Origin: Apostichopus japonicus | Taxonomy: Eukaryota; Echinodermata; Holothuroidea; Aspidochirotida; Stichopodidae | Direction: 5' to 3' | Assembly (NCBI RefSeq): GCF_037975245.1 | Contig: NC_092581.1 | Coordinates: forward strand, 3,422,001 to 3,486,000 | DNA: 64,000 nt | In this document: positions 12,401-22,925 of the stretch, one piece after another | Position numbering within the stretch: the first letter of the stretch is position 1 | Layout: every line of letters starts with the position of its first letter | Translations under genes and position numbers: made by a program | Notes under the pieces: model-generated | What the model was told of the DNA's origin: nothing | The model's input: the letters and a program-made list of their open reading frames with translations, nothing else | Databases searched by the model: none

Positions 12401-15400
12401 GAATTTCGGGCAAATATGCTCGCTCCAACCAGTTATTTCCCTCTGTTGTTTGTGAATCGAACAATGGACCACTCCCGATTTGCTGGCAGTGAATTTCCAC
12501 GAGTATCGTAAATTTTCCATGAACCCGGTTAGTAAATATGGTTTGGCAAAGTTTTTCGACCACTCCTATATTGCTATTTCAATTCCTTTCCTACAATAAC
12601 AGCCCTTTCTGTTCCTGTGTCAAATTGCCCCAGAAATGATATTTTTATTACTTTGATTTTCCATCTTTAACCAGGGTTTTGAAACTGTAAATGTTATGCA
12701 TGTGTCTCTCAGTTAAGAGAACGTAGCATCATATAGACCTTCAAACTTTGGACAGCTTTTAGAGTTGCATGAGAACAAAAACTACTTAAAATGAAAACAG
12801 ATTCTCCTGTATCTACTTTATCTAGGTCTTGGTTGTTTTAATGTATGTACAGTATGTACTGTATGTATTTTAGATCCTCCTGCAAGCAGGAACTCGCGAA
12901 GAAGCCATCATTGGCTTATCAAAGCTGCAAGCTGACCGAAGTCAGTCTTTTATTCAGTCTCTTATTTAACGTTCATATTTAACGTCCATGATTATGAATT
13001 GTCAATTGTCAACAACTCTGTAACTGGACGACATACATTAATCTTGGAGTGACTCCAACTGGAGACCTTATGATTGGAAGGTATCGGCGTTAACCAGTGA
13101 GCTTACACTACTTATTGTCTTACACAGTTCATTTGGGAGATGGCCAATGGTATAGTCACTATCACTTGCTGTACAGGCAAGATTGAATGAAGAAAGTGGT
13201 GTTTGGGAATAAAAATAAAATTGCTATATTTATAATCTATTGAAATTATGTTCTTTTTCTTTTGTCACCAAAACTTTTTCATGTGTAACAGAAAATGTGG
13301 TGAAGAAGCTGAATGTTCCAGAGCACATAGTCGCATCCATCTCCATCTGGGATCTGCCAGGTAGGGAAGAGGTTGACCTGAGACAGAGCTACTACAAGGA
13401 TGTCGATGCTGCAATAGGTGATTATGCAAATTTACATATTGATGAATATTCAGATTGCATATCATTAACCACATTTAATATTCAAGTAAGATAGCATGAT
13501 TGGTTTCTCAAATTGTACGAAATGTTGCTCTGAAATTGACCATGCATGTGTCTCTCTGTCTGGCCTTATTTTTTATACTGTTTCATTTTCCAAAATTTGT
13601 TTTTCATAGTCGTGGTGGATATTTCCGATCCGGAAAGTGTCGATCTAGCAGGAACTTGGAGACAAGATATTCTAAACAACGCAGTGGTCTCGAAGAAACG
13701 AATCGTGAAAACGCCCGAAGGTCCTCGAGTCTCTGTGGAGTTTGAAAAGGCAGATCCTTCTCAAATTCCGTTTTTGCTGTTGGGAAATAAATTTGACATT
13801 GTAAGTGTGACTCTTGTCATTGGGCCAACAAGGGTCATTTCGTAATGGAATCAGTATAAGCCAGTTTAGTCTATGTATTTGAATGGTTTGTTTATCAAAC
13901 ACTTGACACCATTGCCTAGTTTGATCCTTTTTAAATGTTCAGTGCACAAATGAAAAAAAACATGAATGGAATGAATGAAAATTTGCTATGTTGTATCTGG
14001 CTGCAGCATCGAAAGGTCCCCTGTTCAATGTTTTTTTGGGGGAGGGGAGGGGGAAGGAGCAAATTTAATGTGTTGATATAGCATTGTTTCTCTAACGTCC
14101 TTCAATATGTATTACTGAATTCCTTCTGTTCCGTTAAATTTCAAATATAACTATTTTGGTTATTTTAGGTTGAGGAGAAATTAGCAAGATTGAACCCGCC
14201 CCTCACAGAAGATGCTGAGACAGAATCGAACACTCCTGTAGGCAAAGGTGAGATAACTGTTAAGTGTTTAGTTTAACAAATTACAGGATTAAAGGCATTG
14301 AAGACTCGCCCCAAACCACATCCCCCCTCTAAAAAAGTTAACTTTCCATCGCATGCAAGTGAAGTTTTTTTCTTGTCGCTACAAAATGCAGACAGTAATG
14401 AAACATGACACCTTGTTATCTTTTATCTGCACCTGAGATGTCCACGCTGCCTTGTACACTGTGTTGTGGGTGTTGACCGCAGCTGTATGTATTGACTGTG
14501 CACTAGTGTCTAATTACAGACGGTAGTAAGCTGTGTGTGTATTTTCTGGGATCAATGGTGGTGCCTAACACTTCTGTTACACCTCATTCCAAACTAGGTC
14601 AGATAACCGGCAAGAGACGTTTCTTTGTGCGCGAGTCTTCAATGCCTTTAATAGTGACGATGTTTTAATGATCTGTTGTTACATTACAGTTACAGAGTAT
14701 TTGTAAAGTTTGTCACTGTGCATACTCAATTTGTATTAATATGATGAGAAACTGTTGCCATGGAAATGCACCGGACTATTATCCATAATCATTTTTAATT
14801 GAAATTAACTCTGTTAATATTTCGGGACCTGGTGACAAACCTGACCAGCCAAAAGACCCTTTCAAATGCAAAGGTGAAATTATTTTGAAATCGAGTCTCT
14901 GTGGAGTTTGAAAAGGCAGATCCTACCCAAATTCCATTTTTGCTGTTGGGAAATAAATTTGACAGAGTAAGTGTTACTCTGTCATAGGCCAACAACAGTC
15001 ATTTAGTAATGGAATCAGTATAAGCCATTTTAGTCTATGTATTTGAATGGTTTGTGTATCAAACACTTTGTACCATTGCCTAGTTTAATTGAAATTATTT
15101 TTGAAATCATATTGAACGAATGTATAAGATTCTTCCTGTCAACAATTTTGACTTTGGTTGTGTTTAATAATTATGCTGATATCTTGTTGCTATTACTCAA
15201 CACAATTTGAAAACAATATCTTTTCGTTAGGTTTGCAACCATTCACAAGAATGGGTCGCTGTTTTTAATTTCATGTTACAATTGCAGATACGAATGGAGA
15301 GGAAGGTAACGAGCAGGATTTATTAAAGACAATGGATAAAGCCGAGCAGGAATCAGATATGAGTCATGGGGAGAAGAAATCTGGTGAAGATGAGGAAGGC

Positions 15401-18341
15401 AGCGAGGGCAACATTTGGAAATACGAAGAAGAACGTGTTAAAGATGAAAAACCAGCCGAAGTGTTACAATTGGAGGCTTGCTGTGAGCAAAATGGTTTTG
15501 TTGGCAGGTGAGGTCAAGTTTTTATGTCCTGTTTGAACACTTGTGGTATTACTTAGGGAGGGGTTGGGGTGGTATAAGTGAGGGCAGGGGAGGCATTGGT
15601 GGGGGGATAGTGGGTCTGTAGATGTATGGTAATGCAATATATTATACTTGCTTAGGGTATCTATTACTGCTATTATAAATGTTAACGTATCTCAAGGATT
15701 TCTTTAAATATACTGTTTTATGCAAAACATGAAATTTAATACAGATTTTTTTTACAAAATTCGGTCATTTCTAGTATACAAAGAATAACCGTTGACCTTT
15801 TATAGATCATAGTCATAAGCTGGCCAATCATGTTCTTATTCTAAATCAGCTAACATATTCTAAATCGTATTCTAAATCAGATGTGTTCTAAATCAGCAAC
15901 CATGTCATTTCATGCAAATTTATTTCCAACTTTGCTCACACTGAACAAAGAAAGTAGTCCTCCTAGGAGACACCTTGTTCTGCGCTTGGCACCAAGAGTG
16001 ACACCGTAGGGGTGAAATTCTGTAATGGCTTGCAGCATTTCTGTAATATTTATCTGAAATGGAACTACTTCTACTTGGTAGTTCTGGTAATTATTAATTC
16101 TGTTCCCTGGCTACAAAGATTTTACCACCATAGGTTGATTATTCATTGGCATTTTCTTTCCTCCTCCAAGGTAAACCCACATGCCACGCCCCTAGTGTTT
16201 CACTGTTATGGTGAATAAAACACAATACTGCAAGTCACACATTTTGTGTACAGGAAGATATTTTCTATAAATATTTTTTGATAATAATATATTTTAATAT
16301 ATATATAATATATTACATATATAATATTATAAAATATTATATTATATCATATTATATAATAATATATAATATTATATAATATCATATATATATAATATAT
16401 ATAATTTATTTTTTTATATAATATATTTTATTATTTCAGTGTGGCTGTCTCGGCCAAAGAATCGGACGGTGGCGTTCACATCGCCATCCAGGCTCTGGTA
16501 CGTCATCTCCTTGAACACAGGCTCAGACACAAAGCACTTCAAAAGATGGAGGCCGTCCAGGTCAAAAGGTCAAAGCAGAAGCGCCAAAAAGCTAAGAAGT
16601 TGGAACAGGACGCCTTCCAATCCTTGGAGTTGACAAAGATTCCGGAATTGGACAAACTGTTCTTCCAGTGTAATTCTCACCTTTTACTCGTCCACGAGGC
16701 CAACATGGCTTACCAGAAATCTGTCAGACACTTCAAACAGCTTTGCATGGATATGGAGATTGTGGAAGGCCGTAAGTGTTCGATTGAAGACTGCATTGAA
16801 GGAATACGACTGGCCTTGAAGGATGAAACGCTGGAGCTTGTAGTAAGTCAAGAGGAAAGCCTCTAGGTTTAAAGCAGCACTTTGTATTCTTAGTATTATT
16901 TTGGTAAGCTTTAGTGCTTTAGTGTCTCAATTCTGATGTTTTTTGTTGTTTCTTTTTCATCTTTGGTAAAATAATTGAAATATATAAAATACTGATACAG
17001 TAAAGCTGAAGTAAAAGTTAAAGGTTCTTGAAACAAACAAATTGTGAAAAAAAGTTGCAATGACATTTAAAGGGAGTGAAGACTGGCAAAGAAACGTCTG
17101 ATGCTGGTAATCTGACCTTGTTTCTAATGAGGTGTAACAGAAGTGTTATACACCACCATCAATCACAGAAAATACACACAGCTTGCTACCGTCAGTAATT
17201 AGACACTAGTGTACAGTCAATACATGCAGCTTCGGTCAATACCCACAACACAGTGTACATAGCAGTGATGGACATCTCAGGTCTAGATAAAAGATATCAA
17301 GGTATCACGTTTCATTACTGCCTGCATTTTGTAGCGACAAGAAGAAAACTTCACTTGCAAGCAACGGAAAGTTTTTTCAGAGGGCGGCACGGGGTTTGGG
17401 GCGAGTCTTCAATGCCTTTAATGAATGTAGAAAGGGACATCACAGGCTTAACCTTAATGTATTTCATGACTACTCACCCCCCCCCCCTCCACCCCAACTT
17501 CAAGGTAAGGGGAAAAAACAATTTTTACCACACTTTTGGTTTCAGGTGGAGGAGAAGGATGGTTTTGTGGAACTTGCTGTTAAAGGGGAAGAGAAAGAGG
17601 AGGATGAGAAAAATGAGTTTATGAAGGAATTACTCCAGGCATTTGACAGTGAGGTAAGGAATTCATTTAAATGGAAGAAGACAGAACAAAACATGGCTCA
17701 TTAACTTAAATTCATTGTCTGCTGTAATGTATGTAAAATGACCCCAATATGTATTGCATTGTAATCAGCAATGGACTCAGAATTGCAAAAACCTGTTAAC
17801 AATATTGAAATATTGGGTATATATGCAGCCTATCTATCAACTTTGTGATCCCTGACAATGGTCACATTAAGTGGAAAATTTACCTTCTTTTCTTGCAGGC
17901 CTAGAAATGTTGTTAATCTTGTTAATTATAAAGGCTGGTCAGGCCATTTTGCTTCTTTTCTGAAGTGAATCATTACATTAAAGTAACAGTGTTATATCTC
18001 AGTCAAGTCCAAAATGCAAATACATCTTTCTTTTCTCTCCCCCCCCCCCCAATTTTTTTTTTTTAAAGGTTAAAGTGTCATGCTCTGTGATTGCCAGTGA
18101 GTTTTCAGCTGCAGATGAAACTTTGGACAAAATGGACAGCACCATCATTGATCAATGCCCTGATCTAATCCACCAACACATCCAATCGCATGGATCGGTA
18201 AATGCCCAAGAGGGTCGTCGGATCAAAGATATCGTAGATTTAAATCGGGCACGGATCAAATACGCAAGAAACCTATGCTCAGAGAGAAAACAGGATGTGG
18301 AGTCTCTGGTTAGAAAGATAACAGCAGCCATGATGTGGTGA
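9378..18341 (+). CDS. Rab32-like GTPase with acylation-type N-terminus, G4-G5 insert and C-terminal extension (10 exons)
   Basis: Ten exons with matching phases give 525 residues. The G-domain motifs are: P-loop GDAQVGKTS (about 29-37), switch I region RPTTTVSI, G3 WDLPGREE (79-86), G4 NKFD (161-164) and G5 SAK (269-271). The flanks EQNGFVG and the pattern around SYYKDVDAAIVVVDIS resemble Rab32/Rab38. Three things are odd. It starts MGGGCSG, a site fitting N-myristoylation plus palmitoylation. About 100 residues, largely Glu/Lys/Asp-rich, lie between G4 and G5, where ordinary Rabs have about 30. The C-terminus runs some 230 residues past the G domain, is helical and charged, and ends AAMMW with no prenylatable cysteines. 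G3 has Arg where Rabs have catalytic Gln. Rab32-family proteins act in trafficking to lysosome-related organelles; membrane attachment by acylation here is inference. The start has A at -3 and G at +4. Confidence 0.85.
9409..11400 (+). other. Intron 1 of the Rab32-like gene
   Basis: A long first intron. Short G-rich or C-rich tracts at about 9979-9990 and 10510-10530 sit in sequence that looks like decayed dispersed repeats. No additional exon is recognised. Confidence 0.5.
11401..11454 (+). CDS. Rab32-like exon 2
   Basis: Acceptor TATAG at 11396-11400, donor GTAAGT at 11455. Encodes ALINNTNEVPCFKIVLV, the first beta strand of the G domain running into the P-loop. Confidence 0.85.
   Translation: MLLSTTPMRYHALKLFW
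12138..12230 (+). CDS. Rab32-like exon 3 (P-loop, switch I)
   Basis: Acceptor CAG, donor GTAAG at 12231, phase 1/1. Encodes DAQVGKTSVFLRYFKNQF and the switch I stretch RPTTTVSI. Confidence 0.9.
12870..13063 (+). repeat. Dispersed repeat, family X, copy 1
   Basis: About 190 bases starting TAGATCCTCCTGCAAGCAGG and ending with GGAGTGACTCCAACTGG. It matches 47872-48052 in inverted orientation along its whole length. Superfamily unknown. Confidence 0.75.
13292..13417 (+). CDS. Rab32-like exon 4 (G3/switch II)
   Basis: Acceptor ACAG, donor GTGATT at 13418. Encodes ISIWDLPGREEVDLRQSYYK. The Gln of the usual WDxAGQE motif is replaced by Arg (AGG, 13363-13365). Confidence 0.9.
13610..13800 (+). CDS. 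Rab32-like exon 5 (G4 NKFD)
   Basis: Acceptor ATAG, donor GTAAGT at 13801. Encodes VVVDISDPESVDLAGTWRQD and, at the end, IPFLLLGNKFDI. A stretch of about 15 extra residues precedes IPFLLL compared with ordinary Rabs. The 3' part of this exon is duplicated at 14890. Confidence 0.9.
14169..14247 (+). CDS. Rab32-like exon 6 (start of insert)
   Basis: Acceptor TTAG, donor GTGAG at 14248, phase 0 to 1. Encodes VEEKLARLNPPLTEDAETES, the beginning of the G4-G5 insert. Confidence 0.8.
14289..14651 (-). mobile_element. TTAA-flanked MITE family 1, copy 1
   Basis: About 363 bases bounded by TTAA at both ends, with terminal inverted repeats AGGCATTGAAGACTCGC and its complement. It lies in intron 6 of the Rab32-like gene and is inverted relative to the six other copies. 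TTAA target sites are characteristic of the piggyBac superfamily. No transposase is present. Confidence 0.85.
14890..15087 (+). pseudogene. Partial duplicate of Rab32-like exon 5 plus intron
   Basis: About 198 bases matching 13724-13923 with a few differences. It keeps the frame through IPFLLLGNKFD and the GTAAGT donor but lacks the first two thirds of the exon and its acceptor. It should not be spliced in unless a cryptic acceptor exists. Confidence 0.85.
15288..15507 (+). CDS. Rab32-like exon 7 (acidic insert)
   Basis: Acceptor GCAG, donor GTGAGG at 15508. Encodes an acidic, probably disordered stretch (for example SGEDEEGSEGNIWKYEEERV), then CCEQNGFVG, which returns to the Rab32-like fold before G5. 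Confidence 0.85.
15508..16439 (+). other. Intron 7 of the Rab32-like gene
   Basis: A 932-base intron. Its final 175 bases are an almost pure AT microsatellite. The remainder shows no recognisable element. Confidence 0.7.
16264..16434. repeat. AT microsatellite abutting a splice acceptor
   Basis: Irregular (TATA)n/(AATAT)n runs extend to within a few bases of the CAG acceptor of exon 8. Confidence 0.9.
16440..16842 (+). CDS. Rab32-like exon 8 (G5 SAK and C-terminal helices)
   Basis: Acceptor TTTCAG, donor GTAAGT at 16843. Encodes VAVSAKESDGGVHIAIQALV (G5 and last helix), a Lys-rich segment and then helical sequence with LDKLFFQCNSHLLLVHEANM. The latter matches no domain I know. Confidence 0.85.
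17067..17421 (+). mobile_element. TTAA-flanked MITE family 1, copy 2
   Basis: Bounded by TTAA and carrying the family's terminal inverted repeats (the left one partly diverged). It lies in intron 8 of the Rab32-like gene, close to the acceptor of exon 9. Confidence 0.85.
17546..17653 (+). CDS. Rab32-like exon 9
   Basis: Acceptor TTTCAG, donor GTAAGG at 17654, 36 codons in phase 0. Encodes an acidic piece, VEEKDGFVELAVKGEEKEED, then LLQAFDSE. Confidence 0.8.
18069..18341 (+). CDS. Rab32-like exon 10 (C-terminus)
   Basis: Acceptor AAAG preceded by poly-C/poly-T; stop TGA 18339-18341. Encodes helical sequence with DQCPDLIHQHIQSHG and ends VRKITAAMMW. There is no CC, CXC or CAAX ending, so the protein cannot be prenylated like typical Rabs. 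Confidence 0.85.
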   Translation, partial: VKVSCSVIASEFSAADETLDKMDSTIIDQCPDLIHQHIQSHGSVNAQEGRRIKDIVDLNRARIKYARNLCSERKQDVESLVRKITAAMMW

Positions 18342-20713
18342 AAATGTCATGACTGATATAATCAATGTTTGGTAATTGTTCTTGTGACAAATATAAGCGT
18401 CACAGCCCACAGGTAGTAGTTTCTGGGTGTGTTAGGACGTCCAGGAATGGTTTGACTGATTTCTTTGAACGTAACATCATGTAGTGGCAATTTTAGTAAT
18501 GTTATAATAGCATGGTGAGGTAATTTTCCATAACTTATTTAGTGGTGCTTCAAACAACAGAAGATGATGAGTACTTAATCAGCCAATTTTCTTTCAGGTG
18601 AGGAAATGCCGGAGCGCGGTTCCTATATGGACACTGCTTTCATGCTGACTTATCTGTCGGTGCAGCTATTATTTATATTTTTAACTTGTTGATGAACATT
18701 CCGTCCAATGTCAATGTGTCTTTCAAATTTATATTTTTTCAAGGAAACTAACCACTTCAGGGCAGTAATACAATTTTCCAACACTTCAGTCCATAGCAGG
18801 TGTACAAACTTTTTATTGACCAGAATGCAAAATGCATTGAGGTTTCGATGACTTCAATAACCAGAAGTAGCTGTTACAATATAAATGGCCAGAACCACTA
18901 TTTTGATGTACAATTACTCTATGGCATGGTAAACACATAGATGCTACTTTGAACTGCTGCTCGATTAGAGCGACTGCATACATTTTCCCAATTATTTATC
19001 TTGTCTTTTAGCTGCAGATTGGTTCGTGAAAACGTAAATCGCTATTATTCCATTACACTGCCTAAATCAAAGCCATATTTTACGCAATGAAACACTGAGG
19101 TTGTAAGAGCATCTATCTTCCAAATATCCTAGCAGCAACAACAGCAAACTTGTCTCAGATCTCCTTAAATTGTTCAATACTTTGCGAAATATGACTGATA
19201 GCCAGGAGGATAATTTCCTTAAGAAATAATTAAGCAGATATTTTGCCATCTTAAGTGTATTTGTATTCTGACTTGTTAAGCTTAGTAGAAACTTGATAAA
19301 TGGTATGTAGATCCCTTTGGTCTGCAAATTAATTCTTATAAATTGGTGGAGGTCAGCATAGGTCACTTGAAAACCTTCAATAACAAGCAAAAGGGGGGGG
19401 GGGGGGAACTTGGATGAACTTTTTACTTGATAGGTAGGTCCATATTCTAGAACCATGCTGATCACTTGAGGTCAATATTGGTCAAGACTTCATTATAATA
19501 TAAGTAACGAGAAAGGGGAAGAGGAGGCCAGAGACATTTCAGTTCAAAGCAGAGCTAAGCTGAAAAGCTTTGAAAGTGTTCTGCTTTCAAAGAGAAGGTT
19601 ATGGATGCTACTGATTGGGTTTTATTTGCTAGAGTACAGAGTCAAGACAAGCAACAGTGTAGAATGGTTATTCATTCATAGTGTCTGTAATCTTACAAAT
19701 GTCAGTTGAAGTGCAACATTATCACCACTGTTCAAGTCAGTGAAACTCACTGAAACATTTAATCTGTGGAGAGCTTGTACCTGTTTAGATATGTTAGTTT
19801 CATAAGAGATGTATTCAATAATATCATCAAGAACCACCATGCAATGTTTGCATTTCTGGTTTAGATAGCCCACAGGTTGCTGTATGTTCACTGTGTTTTC
19901 CTTGCCAGGGGGTTGTGTGTTTTGACACAATAATATTGATATTATCTGCAAACATTTAATTCTAGGAGTCCTTTAAATTGGATGTGCAACAGGTATGTCT
20001 AGAATCATAAATTAAAATGAATCTGTATTGCTGTAACATCATTTGTGTTGTTAAATTTAAGGCACAATGGTGAGTAACTATTTCTTACAAGTAAATCCTT
20101 AAAGTCAGTCCCACCAAAAAAGCTCCCTTTTGTTCCAAAATGTTAAAAAGTGTACAGTTAACTGTATTAATACTGTTGCTAAGAAGTTATTATGCTGTCG
20201 TTTGCTTAGAAAGGTCAATGGTAGTTCACTGTCTGTTCTTTACTTGGTTGTCTACTATTAGCATATATTGATTGGGACAACTTGACTCATGGGACAGGTA
20301 GTTCAAGGATGTTAACTATGGTGAAGAAAAAAACCCTCCCATGAACCGATTTGGCATGGAAAAGATTAACCAATGTTAAATTATCCCAAAAACAGTAATA
20401 CATATTTGAAGCGAATGTTATTTTTCTCTAGCATTATATTTGAAGAATTGGTGTAAGAGTACTAAATTAATTTGTCTTGTTGGTCTAAATAAATGCGATA
20501 TGAGTGGATGCATTTTTGTAATGCAAATTTACTCAAAAATAAATTGTGTGTGCTTTTATTTTGTGTTTGTAAAAGACAAGCATAAGTTGGGATTGAGCCG
20601 GAGATCTTAGATTGCCGAAATTTTTCTGTAACACTAGACCATAAGGTATGACAATAAAATGCGAAGCTTTTTAAATATTTAAAGATCCAGTTGTTGAAAA
20701 ACTTTAAAATCAA
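18342..20713. other. Rab32-like 3' UTR and intergenic DNA
   Basis: No coding exon or named element is recognised. A poly-G run lies near 19393-19406. I found no clear AATAAA soon after the stop, so the transcript end is not located. Confidence 0.5.
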
Positions 20714-20937
20714 GTATCACTGGCAATATGCGTCGAGCGCCCTCTCGCAGCCTCATTTTGGTCAGTTTTTCACTTTCGAGGAACAATAGAAACCCGAAAA
20801 ACTTTTTGGACGAACAAAGGTTTTCAAAACCTTTGTTCGTCCAAAAAGTTTTTCGGGTTTCTATTGTTCCTCGAAAGTTAAAAACTGACCAAAAATGAGG
20901 CCGCGAGAGGGCGCTCGACGCATATTGCCAGTGATAC
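20714..20937. repeat. 224-bp near-perfect palindrome (pLTR inverted pair)
   Basis: Arms of about 111 bases centred at 20825, with only two substitutions and one indel seen by eye. Each arm runs from GTATCACTGGCAATATGCG through GAGCGCCCTCTCGC to AAAACCTTTGTTCG. The right arm matches the element's 5' end at about 23018-23065. Confidence 0.9.
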
Positions 20938-21241
20938 GTGACTTCAAAGCAGTCAAATCACGCATCACGCGTATAAAATATAGACAGGTTAATGAGCATG
21001 GTTAACACAGAGATGGATGAAAGGGGATTAGTAAACAGGGGAAGGGGGAGGGGATCAATAGGGAAGAGGAGAGGCAGGCGATAAACAGTGGAGGGGCAAA
21101 GGGAGTATTAAGGGAAGGGGAGAGGTTATAAACTGGAGGACAAAGACAGAAAGGTGTGGAGGAAAAGGGGTGGAAGAGAGTTATGAGAAGAGTGAAAGGG
21201 GGGGGGGGACAAGGGGAGCTAGAGGGGGAACAGAAGAAAAG

Positions 21242-21736
21242 TTAGTCATGTCCTTCCTGAATGTTGAGCCCATGAGGTTGAATGGTGCGAAGGCGTTGCA
21301 TCCACAGCCTCTCTCTGCTGATTCGTACTAGGTCAGGACGGCTACCTAAGGATTCAATCCCCTGTAGGGACATGTCGTTAATGGTATGGTTGGGAAGGTT
21401 AAAGTGTTCTCCAACTGGGGTCTCAGTCTTCATGGTGTTGACTGTGGATCTGTGACCATAGAATCGCTTCTTGGGGGTGGTTTTGGTTTCGCCAACATAC
21501 CGGATGACGCAAACTCTACAAGAGATCAGATATATGACATTAGTGGTTGTGCAAGTGATGTGACCCTTAGTCTTGTGTGTGAGTTGCATGCTGTGGCTGG
21601 TGATGGAATTGGATTCAACAATGTGGTGGCTGCAGATGATGCATCTCGAAGTATGATCACAATTGAAAGTACCATGCTGAATGGGTGTTAGAAGTTTAGA
21701 AGTTAGAAGTGTTAGAGGAGGAACAGCAGCATGCAC
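21242..21736 (-). pseudogene. GIY-YIG endonuclease domain of Penelope-like element
   Basis: A 164-residue frame with a Cys/His cluster (CDHTSRCIICSHH), then the GIY-YIG core NVIYLISCRVC, RYVGET and RFYGHRS, ending QEGHD. Penelope-like elements are the main animal retroelements that carry this nuclease C-terminal to the reverse transcriptase. It is out of frame with the reverse transcriptase upstream, with the break near 21740-21980, so the full polyprotein is not encoded. Confidence 0.85.
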
Positions 21737-22139
21737 AAGGTCTCGTAGGTTGCGGGGTCGTCTGTAGGCGATGATGGGTTTTTCAGGGACGGCTCGTTGG
21801 AGTCTATCTGAAGTGAGGAGAATGTTGTGGTTGTTAGAGGTGATTTGCTGAAGAGGAGGAAGATTTGGGTGGAAAGTAACAACCAGGGGAGCTTGTTATT
21901 GCAATCTCGTCCCTTTTTGTCCTTCACTGCCAAAGTATATGATCTGGATAGGGAGCGGACTCTCTGAATGGCTTCACGCACCCTTCTGGCACTATGGCCC
22001 TGGCAGTAAGGTGTTTTGCCAAAGCATCTGTATGGCGAATGAAAGAGGAATTGTTAGAGCAAATGCGACGAAGACGAAGTGCTTGACTGTAGGCAATTCC
22101 AGACTTGCAGTGACGGGGATGGCAGCTTGAAGAATGGAG

Positions 22140-22925
22140 TTACTGTTGTGTGTCTGTAGGCTTGGTGTTTAAGTCTGTAGAGGGAGAACCGTGTTGCTTG
22201 CGAACAGTCACATCAAGAAAGTTAACCTGTTGGTGAGGGTAATCAGAGGTGAATTTGATGGTGCTGTGGAAAGAATTGATGTGATTGATGAAGGTGAGCA
22301 GGCTATCCTCATGACTGGTCCAAACGAAGAAGATGTCATCAATGTAGCGCCACCAGATTAGAGGACGACAGGGAGCTGTACTGAGCATGCGTTCTTCAAG
22401 GCTAGACATGAACAGGCATGCAAAGGAAGGAGCCATCCTGGTACCCATGGCAGTCCCGTCTCTTTGCAGGTAATGCTTGTCCGTGAACGTGAAGTTATTT
22501 TTGGTGAGAACCTGTTGCATGAGAATTTTGATGTCAGAGATGGGTGGACAAGGGTGGACCTTCTTAGACAGGCCTGCACAGGTGGTTGAGATACCTTCAG
22601 CATGAGGGATGGTAGTGTAAAGAAAAGTGACGTCGAAAGTATCGATGATGGCTGTACTAGGGATTTGGTTCTTGATATCTCCAAGTTTCCTGAGGAAATC
22701 TGGAGTGTCATGGATGTAAGAGTTAATCTGAGGAACTAGAGGTTTGATGAAGTGGTCCACAAACAAGGATATCTTCTCTGTGGGGGACCCATTGCCTGAG
22801 ATGATAGGCCTACCAGGGTTACCAGGCTTGTGAATTTTGGGCAGAAGATAAAACCTGGCTGCCTTACAGTCTGTGGGAGAAAGGAAAGAAAGAGCCTTCT
22901 TAGAGATCTGGTTCCGCTGGTACAT
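22140..22925 (-). pseudogene. Penelope-type reverse transcriptase
   Basis: An open frame with fingers/palm motifs: YLLPKIHKPGNPGRPIIS, motif A TFDVTFLYTTIPH, motif B GTAMGTRMAPSFACLFM, motif C RYIDDIFF, and NFLDVTV. The catalytic aspartates are intact. The frame is also open upstream to about 23010 without a start. It stops at a TAA just past 22140 where the family continues, so this is a truncated, inactive copy of a Penelope reverse transcriptase, not a host gene. Confidence 0.88.

Noticed and set aside
20714-20937. Hammerhead ribozyme in the Penelope pLTR
   Set aside because: I looked for CTGANGA followed by GAA in both arms. CTGACCAAAAATGAGG is the nearest and does not match the core.
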